Assembly (NCBI GenBank): GCA_951799405.1
Contig: OX637342.1
Span: 18,275,298-18,339,297 of the forward strand
Direction of reading: 5' to 3'
Length of the DNA stretch: 64,000 nt
From: Agapetus fuscipes
Lineage: Eukaryota; Arthropoda; Insecta; Trichoptera; Glossosomatidae
Under the pieces are notes generated by a model that saw only the letters and a program-made list of their open reading frames with translations, ran no database searches and was not told the DNA's origin. A program made the position numbers and the translations under genes. Positions 51,556-61,481 of this stretch are shown here, piece after piece (positions within the stretch are counted from its first letter, which is position 1; each line of letters opens with the position of its first letter).

Positions 51556-51880
51556 TAATCTAAGCTGCAAAGATTTATATCCTTTAAGATCTCAAATGGA
51601 CATACACCCTGCAACTCTTGCCGTCTATCTATAATCTATCTATAATCTAAGTTGCAAGGATATACATATTCATTCAGAGCTCTCAAATGTATGCCAACAA
51701 AAAAACACGTGTAGTTCGCACTTACAAATGCTGAATGTGTATTTACAAATAAAACCCAAACCTCAAATGAACAAAAGCCCTACAACTTTTGCCAACTTTC
51801 CCTGAAACAGGGATGACATTTGCAAAGTGAACCATTTGTACAGCATGGGTGGTCAGCCGCATACCAACCTATAAGTACAA
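51556..51880 (-). mobile_element. Two abutting RTE1 copies (A fragment, then B)
   Basis: 51626-51880 is a B copy whose tail (reversed ATAGATT units) is followed directly, on the minus strand, by a truncated A copy (51556-51625) starting at CGGCAAGAGTTGCAGGG. Confidence 0.85.
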
Positions 51881-51999
51881 CCGTAAGTCTATAAATACGC
51901 TTATAAAGTGATTCTGAAGATTTCATATCTGGAATTTGGGTTAGAAGTAAATACCATCTGATGTAATAGACTCCCTTCAGCAAGTTTCCCTCCTTATAA

Positions 52000-52235
52000 T
52001 GTGTTAATTCATATATTACCGTGTCGGGGTGTGTGTTTCAACCCTTGCACAGATGTGCGTACATGTACAGACCCCAAGCGGTACAAAGCGGGGTCATGTA
52101 GACCCGACACTGACAGTGTTACATTGTGCCCTGTCAGGCGGGCGAGTGTTACACCTGGGCCATATCAAATGCCGTTGCTAGCTCTGAAGAAGACAGTCCT
52201 TAAATATAAGATCCTTAAAAAAAGCAAGAATGTAT
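52000..52235. other. Unassigned GC-richer patch
   Basis: A 79-codon ORF at 52001-52240 with no recognised motif. CTCTGAAGAAGACAGTCC near 52180 resembles one half of the PLE hammerhead-like motif. Confidence 0.35.
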
Positions 52236-52245
52236 TCTGAGGAAT

Positions 52246-52375
52246 CAAAACTCAAATTAACATAATCCCTTCAACTTTTGGCGACCTTCCCTTGAAACAG
52301 GGGTGACATTGGCAAAGTGAACTATTTGTTACAGTATGGGTGGTCAGCCTCATACCAACCTATAAGTCAAGGAAT
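52246..52375 (-). repeat. RTE1 UTR fragment without tail
   Basis: Reversed CCTTGACTTATAGGTTGG to the reversed TTAATTTGAGTTT. The 3' tail half is missing, unusual for a retroposed LINE end, so it was probably deleted later. Confidence 0.7.
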
Positions 52376-52544
52376 ATGTATTGTATGTTGTATGTATTTA
52401 CGCCAAACAAGCACTAAAAGATTGTCGCGAGCGTCCGGTCAAAGTCCGATGATTTTTCCGTATCTCCACTTAACGTAATTTTCGTTGCGCATCTTTGGCG
52501 TATATCCATTTTAAAACTCTTTTTTTAGTATTGAACGTAAAATT

Positions 52545-52750
52545 AGAATGATGCTGGAGTGATGTTTTCCGGGATCTGTTGCCGTGGTCTGTGGGAGCTG
52601 GAGCTTCCGGACGTTTCGCCCATTTCGACGATGGGCTTCTTCAGCGTGAAGTATGATGATGAAGATGATATTGATGAGACAGTTCTCATCAATATCATGT
52701 TCATCATCACTCCAGCATCATCAGCCGGCCGTGTAAGCCTAAAACCCTTT
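52545..52750. mobile_element. PLE inverted terminal-repeat pair
   Basis: Arms GATGCTGGAGTGATG (52550) and CATCACTCCAGCATC (52706). The minus-strand hammerhead-like motif at 52611-52645 reads CTGAAGA, GCCCA paired with TGGGC, GAAACGT. End motif GGCCGTGTAAGCCTAAAAC at 52727. Confidence 0.7.
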
Positions 52751-52888
52751 AAAATAATTACAATCATTTGTATGGATTATTATAATGCCAGACCCACAGT
52801 ACTTTCGGTAAAATAGGTAATTGAATTACGATTTTGTCAATTACAATAACAAAACACAAAAATTTTGCTCCTGTCAAGTATTCTTAAT

Positions 52889-53430
52889 GGTCTATACCAG
52901 TGGCAAATGGTGCCATACAACTCGATTCCCATCGGTTTTCCTTTTAAAATGAGGCAAAAATGATAATAAAGTAGACTATAAATAATTATAAAAAATTATA
53001 AAAAACACAGAGTTTTATTTTCACAAATTGAGTTTTTATTTCCACCTCAAGTACTTTCGACTTATTCACGTCATTATCAAGAGGATACTCATGTATCCTC
53101 TTGATAATGACGTGAATAAGTCGAAAGTACTTGAGGTGGAAATAAAAACTCAATTTGTGAAAATAAAACTCTGTGTTTTTTATAATTTTTTATAATTATT
53201 TATAAAAATGAATTTTCACTGTGTGAATACACAAACTTTAAAAAGTCTAATAAAGTAGACTGCGTGGTTTCAATGGGGAAAAATACGTATTGTTTCTTTG
53301 GTTTTAAATGTATTTTTTACTTTGTGCCTATATTTTTTAACAACTTTGTTGCCTCATTTTAAAAGGAAAGCCCATGAAAATTAAGTTGTATGGCACCTTT
53401 CGCCACTGGTCTATACGGCAAACAAGAACT
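52889..53430. mobile_element. DNA element D3 with a PLE palindrome inside
   Basis: Left end GGTCTATACCAGTGGCAAAT and right end (reversed) GGTCTATACGG region with AAAGGTGCCATACAACT on both sides. GCCTCATTTTAAAAGGAAA pairs with TTTTCCTTTTAAAATGAGGC. The right end resembles the D2 terminus. Confidence 0.7.
52978..53247. mobile_element. PLE palindromic element, 270 bp, with 14-base target duplication
   Basis: TAATAAAGTAGACT flanks it at 52964-52977 and 53248-53261. Two arms of about 115 bases are near-exact reverse complements, meeting at about 53098. Each carries CTTGATAATGAC and GTCGAAAGTAC, a decayed hammerhead-like pair. The right side has the AATTTTCACTGTGTG extension. Confidence 0.8.
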
Positions 53431-53583
53431 AAGGCAGCGCACTGTCATCGTCTAAACAGCCTTCATGACCTCTATACTACCAGTAGTTCACTCTCTCACG
53501 GTATTGTATTGTGCTGGAAATGAAATAAATTTAAATAAATAAACAAACAGAGTTTGTGAAACTGGCTCAAAATAATAGTTTTC

Positions 53584-53895
53584 GCGTTCGCACGCAAACG
53601 CAACCAAACTACACGTGTAGCGTAACTTCTTGCCTGCGTTTTTCTCGAAAGATTCGCATGCGGCTATTCCGCACCTATTTATTTTTACAGTTAAATGGGT
53701 CAGCCTTACGAAAACCACTTCAGTTGAAGTGATGGTTTCAAAGCTCCCGAGGGTGCTGGTTTTCATTTCTTGAAGTCTGAGTAGATCTTGCCGGTAATTT
53801 TTTTTTGGGTTTATTTCTGACAACTTTCGTGGAGATTTTATCCTTGCTCTTGGCATGGAATGCAACTTACTACCAACTGCGCCATCGACCGGACT
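53584..53895 (-). mobile_element. SINE1, diverged
   Basis: Reversed SINE1: tail region at the left, body with GGGAGCTTTGAAACC, head at the right (reversed GTCCGGTCGATGGCGCAGTT). Confidence 0.8.
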
Positions 53896-54069
53896 TTTTA
53901 CTTTGTACGAATTAAAAAATATTTTATATTTTGTATAGATATACGTACGATGATCCATTTGGTTGCATCCACGAATAATTCAAATATAGATTCGACATTA
54001 CATTAAAAGATGACATCTCAGCAAAGTGAATATTTAAAAAAATATATTCCATCTTTTGTCTCTTGGTTT

Positions 54070-54200
54070 GTCGCTGAGATAGTCGAGAAGAATGAGGTAT
54101 TGGCACTTGAATACGCGTTATTGACACTACCGCTGGTTTAAACCCCGCCAGCGTCGTGTCCTATCAACAATAACCTCGACTCTATTTCAACAGAAGGTAT
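54070..54200 (+). mobile_element. SINE3, uninterrupted
   Basis: GAGATAGTCGAGAAG, GGCACTTGAATACGCG, B-box-like GGTTTAAACCCCGCC, GCGTCGTGTCCTATCAAC and TATTTCAACAGA. It provides the empty-site layout for 35155-35490. Confidence 0.6.
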
Positions 54201-54505
54201 TGAGTAATTATTACTTAACTGATTCATTAAAAATATTAAATAATTGATGATGTTTTTAAAAGTTTGGCCACGCAAAAAAGGTTAGTAACTTGGATTCGTC
54301 CACAGAAATCTTTTAAAAAAAAATACAAATATATTTTTTTTTGTTGAGGAAACTCTTTAATTTAATTTTTCATTTCCAAAGCAAAAAAGAATCTTGTAAA
54401 ATAAAAGTACAAATATTGTGTTGTACAATGTAAAAACTTTTTGTAACAAAAATTAAGAGCAATCGGGATTTTGTACGAAAAGTCAAATCCAAAATATAAT
54501 ATCTT
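54201..54505. other. No gene recognised
   Basis: AT-rich sequence; nothing identified. Confidence 0.35.
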
Positions 54506-54612
54506 ACAGTGTTATTCTAAAACAGCAAAGCCATGGATAATCCTCAGCATGTTCCACACAAAATTTTTATGATCCGTTGTTCAGCTATGGATTAAATGTT
54601 TTATGAATAGCC
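54506..54612. mobile_element. MITE D5 (copy 1)
   Basis: AGTGTTATTCTAAAACAGCA at the left and TTTTATGAATAGCC at the right match the ends of the copies at 55429 and 57361. Diverged, no ORF. Confidence 0.55.
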
Positions 54613-55255
54613 AAGTTTGATTTTTTCTTTCTGAGTGAATAAAAAAAAAAAATTTCATATTAAAAATTCGAAAGTTTCAGTGCTTTACGTATCCACATCA
54701 AAAATTGACAAATTTTATGACAGGAAGTAAAAAATTTTAACTCAAAAAACTTTGATCAATTTCATATGAATTTATATATTCTTTGTGAAAAAGCATCGAG
54801 AAAAATACTTTTCGAATGTTTTTTCCCCAAATGAACGCAAAAAACATCGGAAGTTAAAAACACAATGGGAATGTTTTGAATTTAATTTCACAATCGTGAA
54901 ATTTTCAAGAAATTTCAGGATTTTTCTAAAGTTGAAATTAAATTGACGAAATTATTATCATGATTAAAAACATCTAGGTAGGTTAAAAACCTTTGAAGAG
55001 AAATACATGATGCGGAAATGAATGAAAACAGGAAAAAATGTCAAATGGAAGGTTTTTTGAAAATCATTATCTTGAATTAAAATAAAATGAAAACACCTTT
55101 TTTCGGAGAATTTTCATTAATATTTGTAAAATTGAAAACGATTGAAATGATTGAAACTTTTATTGAAATTTATTAATAAGGTTTTAATAAAAATTAGATT
55201 GTTGAAACAAAATGGCTGAATGCCATTCTTGTGGATTTTTGTTCGAATATACAAC
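54613..55255. other. No gene recognised
   Basis: Very AT-rich sequence without repeat or coding signal. Confidence 0.4.
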
Positions 55256-55345
55256 TGGAGGATAAAAGCATTGGATGGACAGCGCTGGCAGTGGTTTATC
55301 AGGAAGACTGAGAACTATCCTCGGTTACTGTGTAAGCCATAATAA
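55256..55345 (+). repeat. LINE 3' fragment related to 36040-36485
   Basis: TTGGATGGACAGCGCTGGCAG and GGAAGACTGAGAACTATCCT align with the last codons of the 36-kb fragment (RQRWQRLLREAKTHPGW). Confidence 0.6.
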
Positions 55346-55428
55346 TTATTAAAAAAAAATCGTGAACATTTATAGCGTCAAAAAAAAGCAGATTAAATGT
55401 AAATAATTGGACCTTCTGTTGATTATTA

Positions 55429-56058
55429 CGGTGTTATTCACACACAGCAGATCCATGGCTCAACAGCCCCTTAAGGCTGTGTTCACAAAAAAAATCCCGT
55501 TGTTTTTCAAAGATATTTCTTATATTTTATGGTCTTAGTAAAAGAGTGACATTAATGAAAAAGATCCCGCGTGTTTAATGGTTTTTTTATCTAAATTTTG
55601 GAGCTAATTTTTGTTTTAGAAACCGTTTTCAAGAATTAAATTAATTAATTCGTTTCAATTTTTACATATTAGCTCGAAAACTGTTAACATTACCTGAAAT
55701 ATTATCCACAGACTTATTAGACATTGTATCATTCTACAATAATGAAGAAAAATAATATTACAAAACAACAAAGTTACAGAAAAAAAAATGTGAAACGAAA
55801 AAGAGTTTTTTTTTAACTATTTTTTTGGGGCGTCATTTTTTAAGTTAAATAAAAAAAATAACTCAAAAATTTAGATGAAAAATCATTAAATACCTACACG
55901 TGATTTCTTTCATTAATATCATTTGTTAACTGAGGGTATAAAGTATAAAAAAAAAAAAAAATGAAAAACAACGGGATTTTTTTTTGTGAACGGAGTCTTC
56001 ACACAAAAAAATATGATCCATGGGTCAGTCGTAGTTAAAATGTGTTGTGAAGAACGCT
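55429..56058. mobile_element. MITE D5 (copy 2) with D4 nested
   Basis: CGGTGTTATTCACACACAGC at the left and TGTTGTGAAGAACGCTG at the right are the D5 ends. GATCCATGG occurs on both sides of D4. Confidence 0.6.
55491..55991. mobile_element. DNA element D4, about 500 bp
   Basis: Terminal inverted repeats GTTCACAAAAAAAATCCCGT and the reverse complement at 55970-55991, extending to TTGTTTTTC. The interior continues as an imperfect inverted repeat. No ORF of note. Confidence 0.75.
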
Positions 56059-56153
56059 GCTAGAGTGCTTTGATTATGATTAGTATTGGACTTGTTAAGA
56101 TGACTTTTTGTCTTTAAGTAACATAGCAATTAATAAAGACTTGGAGGTATTTA

Positions 56154-56560
56154 TCTAATATAAGCTACAAAGGTATACATCATTTAAGATTTATATTAAA
56201 TGCATTCCCACAAGCAGACATGTATTATTTCGCGCTAGCACATGACGCATGTGGACCTACAATAAAAAAACCTAATCTCAAATAAACATACATCCTGCAA
56301 TTCTTGCCGTCCTTCCCTTTAACAGGGGTGACATTGGCAAAGTGAACCATTTGTACAGCACGGGTGGTCAGCTGCATATCAACCTATAAGTCAAGGAACA
56401 TACATGACAAATTACATTTTTTTAAATCAACAATAATGGTATGTTTAGACATCAAAACTAAAAACAACACAAATTCCAATTTAATAATAAACCCTGGCCG
56501 CCAACATTACAGATTAACCGCCATTTCTTTCTGTCCTTACATACTTCTTACATCTAATAA
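56154..56560 (-). mobile_element. RTE1 subfamily A copy, short
   Basis: Degraded tail at 56154, UTR to 56395, spacer, and the last 40 or so bases of the RT ORF (reversed AAATGGCGGTTAATCTG). Confidence 0.85.
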
Positions 56561-56809
56561 TAAATTATACTTGTTAGAGATTAATTAAGTGTTGAATCGA
56601 ATATTATGGTGAAATCTAGCAAGGTGGCATGTAACGATCCTCCATGTTTCGACAATGTTCTTAATAATCTGTATAAATTAGTGCCACAATCCCCTGGGGG
56701 GTGAGAAATCATTTAACAATCAATCGTTCTTAACTCTGCAAATGTAACTCTGAACCGAAAGTGATAAAATATTGTTGAAAGTATATAAACTATGATGATG
56801 ATAAGGATG

Positions 56810-56985
56810 TAGAATCCATCTTTCCGGGCTTGTAGACCATGGTCCAATAATTCTTTTGTAGGCTGCTTTATTCTTTTTGGAAGGCTGCTACGTTTCGTCA
56901 GTAACATATGACTGACTTCTTCAGGGCTTGTACTTAGACTACTTGAAGCCGGCCATGAAAGCCTAAAAACACTTATATATAAACT
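56810..56985 (-). repeat. PLE terminal repeat with hammerhead-like motif
   Basis: Reversed CCTGAAGAAGTCAGT, loop, ACTGACGAAACGTAGC at 56889-56925. End motif GGCCATGAAAGCCTAAAAAC at 56952. GACCATGGTCCAA at 56831 parallels GACCGTGGTCCAT in other copies. Confidence 0.6.
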
Positions 56986-57360
56986 ATATTTGTTATTAAA
57001 TATAACCCGCTTAAAACATAACAGTATTGAATTGAGCTTCTTGTATTGTCTCAAGTGAAAGCTTGACGCCATTTCCCACATATGATGATTTTGGGATCAC
57101 TTGTGCTTAAGCCTGAATAGTTTATGGCTGATTCAAAAGCCTCTCAGACATATTACGGCTTTGATGACACAATAAACACGTTCCCAAAGTCAATACAAGT
57201 CTAATAAACGTCAAGTTCAATATCCCAAAACAGTCCCAACCAAAGCGTTTTACTGAAAATGCATAGAAATTAATACGCTCGCCAAAGTCTCTATTTAAGT
57301 TTCTATACGTTTTTTCTGGTAAATTGTACAGTTGAGTAGAATCGTACAATGTTATACTTT

Positions 57361-57466
57361 CGGTGTTATTCACACACAGCAAATCCGTTGGTAAACGTGA
57401 ATTTTTCATACAAAAACACGATGATACATGTATCAGCTATAAATCAATTTTATTGTGAATAACCCT
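57361..57466. mobile_element. MITE D5 (copy 3), 106 bp
   Basis: CGGTGTTATTCACACACAGC at the left and ATTGTGAATAACCCTG at the right form the inverted ends. Confidence 0.6.
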
Positions 57467-57575
57467 GTTTGGGTATAGCCTCCAAATTTCAATTCGCTTT
57501 CGTTATCCTTTAAGTCAGTGGTTAATAACCTTTTTTCCACTATGGACCACTTTGATGTTTGTATCAAAACTGACG

Positions 57576-58132
57576 ACTGGTCCGTAGTCTAGTGGTTACA
57601 CTTCGGCACGTGGTTGAAAGTTTCTGGGTTCGGATCCCGGCTGACCACGAAAAAATATTTCAGTTTTCAAATATACTCTGCGTTAGGTCGAAAAATTAAT
57701 CTTTTTTTTTTTTTTTTTTAAGAGATCCTGTGCGGGAGACTCCCTAGATTCTAAAGACTCTAGGGGTCTATGACACTTGTTGTAGTGCCGCAGAGGTGTA
57801 CGAGCTTGGTCGTCGCTACAAAGCGCCAATACTCAAACAAGACCCAGTTGCTGTAAGGCTGGATGGACCTTTGGTGACCGGTCATTGGTAAAGGTTTATG
57901 AACTTTTCAACCCAGCAAAGAGCACATTCTAAATATAAATGGTATATTTTTGTGCTCCGCCGGGATCCGAATCCACAACCTTCCATTTACGAGTCCGAAG
58001 TGTTGCCACTACGGACTACGGACCGGTCCATCAAAGACCTTTATCAAAGACTGGTCACAATGGGTCTAATCTAATCTAAGTGCCATCTAGCTTTACATTA
58101 ACTGGGTCTTGTGTGAGAATTGGCGCTTAAAT
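57576..58132 (+). mobile_element. SINE2 split by an opposite-strand SINE2
   Basis: The head at 57580-57700 (TAGTCTAGTGGTTACACTTC, GGGTTCGGATCCCGG) stops after GAAAAATTAAT. The body resumes at ATCAAAGACCTTTATC (58030). It is further broken by a 17-base RTE1-tail-like segment at 58061-58078. Confidence 0.75.
57701..58029 (-). mobile_element. SINE2 with tail B, nested
   Basis: Reversed SINE2 head at the right end (CCGGTCCGTAGTCCGTAGTG on the minus strand), body, then tail B (reversed GACTCCCTAGATTC...ACAACAAGTGTC) ending in about 20 Ts. Confidence 0.85.
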
Positions 58133-58310
58133 TTCGAAAACGCAACCAGTACCCGTAGTACGAGTTTTTTCATAATACTCGATGTATCGAGTATTCAAGA
58201 AAAATGTATGTGAACTTGAAAAGCTCATCTGGCAAAAAAAGTTTCGACACTTCTCGAAAACTCGATACTTCGAGTATTGTGAAAAAACTTATACCTACTA
58301 CGGGTATAAT

Positions 58311-58555
58311 AATCTATAATCTAAGTTGCAAGGATATATTCAGTTAAAGCTCTCAAACGTTTGCCCACAAACAAACACGTGTAGTTCGCGCTTACAAATG
58401 CTGAACGGGTACTTACAAATAAAATCCAAACCTCAAATGAACACAAGCCCTACAACTTTTGCCGACCTTCCCTGACACAGGGGTGACATTGGCAAAGTGG
58501 ACATTTTTTTACAGTATGGGTGGTCAGCCTCATACCAACCTATAAGTCAAGGAAT
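58311..58555 (-). mobile_element. RTE1 subfamily B 3' UTR copy
   Basis: ATAGATT-type tail at the left, full UTR to the reversed TTCCTTGACTTATAGG. Confidence 0.9.
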
Positions 58556-58888
58556 GACCGGAGCAAGGACAGGAGCAAAAACCACCATTTTAGGACCACT
58601 GCTTTGGATGTTAACGATTTCGTCTTTTGTTCATATTGTGAGTTTTAAATTTTACAGTTGCCATAAACGGCCTTTTTATTCTTCTTCTTCCTGTTCCGTG
58701 CTCTCCATGTGAACCAGAGATGCTGCAATAAAAGCCTCTATCGAGCGCGTGACACCTATTTATTTTCACAGTCGAGTCACCAGTTTACAATAAAAGTGGA
58801 GATTTCATCCCTTTCCGATTCGACTTTTCCTTTGTATCCATGATATCTCAAAATTAGAATTTCTGTCAGGACGATTACTTATAATGTT
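58556..58888. other. No gene recognised
   Basis: A 71-codon ORF overlaps the end of the RTE1 copy and has no motif. Confidence 0.35.
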
Positions 58889-59415
58889 CTTCGACTTATA
58901 GTTTGGAATGAGGCTGACCACTTGTACTGTAAAAATGGTTCACTTTGCCAATGTCACCCGTGTTTCAGAGAAGGTCGGCAAAAGTTGCAGCGTTTATGTT
59001 CATTTGAGGTTTGGTTTTAATTTGTAAGTACACATTCAGCATTTGTAAGCGTGAATTTTAGGCTTACACGGCCGGCTGATGATGCTGGAGTGATGTTTTC
59101 TGGGATTTGCTGCCGTGGTCAATGGGAGCTCGAGCTTTCGAACGTTTTGCCCATGTCTACGATGGGCTTCTTCAGCGTGAAGTAAGATGATGAAGATGAT
59201 CTTGAGAAGATGAAGATGATTTAACAGTTCTCATAAAGATCATCTTCGTCATCATACTTCACGCTGAAGAAGCCCATCGTAGACATGGGTAAAACGTCCG
59301 AAAGCTCCATCTCCCATAGACCGCAGCAACAGATCCCGGAAAACATCTGTTTGTGGGCATGCATTCGACATGAGTTTTGAATGTTAATGTATCTTTGCAA
59401 CTTAGATTATAGATT
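58889..59415 (+). mobile_element. RTE1 subfamily B 3' UTR copy split by a PLE pair
   Basis: UTR from GTTCTTCGACTTATAG to TTTGTAAGCGTGAA. It resumes at CTGTTTGTGGGCATGC (59349) and ends CAACTTAGATTATAGATTAT. Confidence 0.85.
59056..59348. mobile_element. PLE inverted terminal-repeat pair
   Basis: It starts TTTTAGGCTTACACGGCCGG. Two arms around a centre at about 59210-59240 carry mirrored hammerhead-like motifs at 59142-59175 (minus) and 59263-59300 (plus), each with CTGAAGAAGCCCATCG. It closely resembles 52545-52750. Confidence 0.75.
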
Positions 59416-59419
59416 ATAG

Positions 59420-59540
59420 ACGATAGCTCAGTTGGTAGAGTGCTTGCATTCCATGCCGAAAAGTATCAAATCCAACCGAGAGTGTAATAAATGATTTCCC
59501 ATTTCAGTGTTTATTTCAAATATAGAAATAAAATAACGTA
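59420..59540 (+). mobile_element. SINE1, 3' truncated
   Basis: Head CGATAGCTCAGTTGGTAGAG, mutated B box, body up to AAATAAAATAACG. It begins right after the RTE1 tail. Confidence 0.75.
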
Positions 59541-59606
59541 TTTGAGTATTTTAATATCGACGGTTAAAAATCATTTTTTGGTCAAAAATGAGTTATGAAT
59601 TCTATC

Positions 59607-60185
59607 TTACTTGAAATTTTCTGCTCTTTCTAATGCGCTAACTCCCATAGCTCTACGATGATTTTTGTGTTGTTTATGCCCAAGCAAACAACTGCGTTTT
59701 CGAAGTATGGTTTTGTTGTAACCGACAAGATTTTGGCTATTTTTTTCCTTAAGGCGCTTGCGACATAAAAAAATCGTGAAACATCGTAAAACCACATTAA
59801 TAGGAATGCAAATAAATGCTTTTATTTTTTTTAATTGTAGGTTGTTATGCGGCTGACCACCCATAATGTAAAAATTGGTTCACTTTGCCAATGTCACCTC
59901 TGTTTCAGGGAAGGACGGCAAGAGTTGCAAGGCTTATGTTCATTTGAGATTGGGTTTTTATATTGTAGGTCCACATGCGGCATGTGTTAGCGCGAAATTA
60001 TACATATCTGCTTGTGGGAATGCATTTAATATAAAACTTAAATGATATATATCTTTGCAGCTTAGATTAGATTAGATTAGATTAGTAGAGCTGTTTTGAT
60101 TTTAACTATATGATAAAAAATAAAAAAAGTTATGCCATTTTTCTGCAATCTCTAACTTTCAGCTACTGTCCTGAGCAATTTAGTT
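59607..60185 (-). repeat. Unclassified repeat U1, interrupted by RTE1
   Basis: 59607-59835 and 60089-60185 align end to end with 22880-23190. The junction falls in the T-rich stretch before TAGAGCT. Confidence 0.75.
59836..60088 (+). mobile_element. RTE1 subfamily A 3' UTR copy with a defined empty site
   Basis: It begins GTAGGTTGTTATGCGG and ends with four TTAGA units. Comparison with U1 at 22868-23210 shows what was inserted. Confidence 0.9.
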
Positions 60186-60404
60186 TATGTTGCTTATCTT
60201 TATTTGTTTAAATAGCTTCTTAGTAGTACTTAGGCGTGTACTTATCCCACAAACCCATATTGAATGTAATATCATTTCACTGAAATATTTCGTCTCGTGT
60301 GATTAATATTTCATTTAACAGTTCCACGTATAATACTCCGACGGGAATGCTTTACATAATTGTATATTCTGTAGCCAAGTATAAAATTTTACGTTTAAAC
60401 GCAA

Positions 60405-61385
60405 CTATAGCGTTCACGTAAAAATGTATGTCAACTAAAACATTGCCTCAAGTGAGCGGGTTCCATGGTAGAACGACACAGTGACAAAACGACACGTGAT
60501 AGAACGACACGTAATAGAATGACACATGAAAGTACAACTCATGACAGAACGACACTTGACAGAACGACACGTAATAGAATGACACATGAAAGTACAACAC
60601 ATGACAGAACGACACATGACAGAGCGACACAGTGACAAAACGACACATTACAGAACAACACAGTGACAAAACGACACACGACAGAATGACAAATGACAGA
60701 ACGATACATGACAGAACGGCACATGACAGAACGACACAGTGACAGAACGACACAGAGACAGAACAACACAATAACCGGTCCTTAGTCCAGTGGTAACACT
60801 TCAGTCTCGTAAATGGCAGGCTGTGGGTTCGAATCCCGGCGGAGCACAAAAAATATACCATTTTTATTATACAATTTGCTCTTTGTTGGGTTGAAAAATT
60901 CATAAACCTTTACCAAAAACCGGTCATCAAAAGGTCCATCCAGCCTTACAGCAACTGGGTCTTGCTTGAGAATTGGCGCTTTCTACAGCGTCAACTAAGC
61001 TCGCCGAGGGCTCTTGAGGTGTAATACACACAAAAACAGCGCTACCCAAATAAATCAGCCTAATTTAATTTTTAATTTACATCACAAGACAAAACTTCAC
61101 AAGAACATCGTTCTGTCATGTGCTGTATATGGTATGTTCTGTTTTTGGTTCTTGTGTTGCTTTGTCATAGTGATTTATTTTCTGTGTTGTTGTATCATAG
61201 TGATGTTTTGTCATGTATTGTTCGGTCATGTGTCATTTTTAGGCGTTGTTCTGTCATGTGTCGTTTGGTCACTGTGTCTTCTGTAACTGTGACGCTCTGT
61301 CATGTGCCGTTTTGTCACTGTGCTGTTCTAACCTGCCTCCTAGCGAGCGTTATCATTTTGACGTAGCGTTTTGGTTGAGTTTAAA
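60405..61385. mobile_element. Foldback-like structure with minisatellite arms
   Basis: The left arm (60461-60772) is a degenerate array of about 15-base units of the form GACAGAACGACACAT, with a 60-base higher-order repeat at 60511 and 60571. The right arm (61110-61330) is the same array in reverse complement. Outer segments with GCCTCAAGTGAGC and GCCTCCTAGCGAGC are related. A SINE2 lies in the middle. Long ORFs here are repeat artefacts. Confidence 0.65.
60773..61072 (+). mobile_element. SINE2 with tail A
   Basis: Head CCGGTCCTTAGTCCAGTGG, B-box GGGTTCGAATCCCGG, full body and tail with ACACAAAAACAGCGCTACCC. Confidence 0.9.
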
Positions 61386-61481
61386 ATTAGCACTTTCTAT
61401 TGGAATATCTTGTGAATGTTCGGCGGTAAATAGTGGGGAAATGTGTGTCTCGCTACAGATTTCTAGTTAATTAATCTTGTA

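Noticed and set aside
60461..60772. CRISPR array
   Set aside because: Repeats are contiguous and degenerate without unique spacers, in a eukaryotic context.
60435..60903. Long cysteine-, serine- and valine-rich ORFs in the minisatellite
   Set aside because: They are translations of a 15-base tandem repeat, open in several frames at once, with no start context or domain.
61014..61470. ORFs on the right arm of the foldback structure
   Set aside because: The same repeat in reverse complement; not coding.
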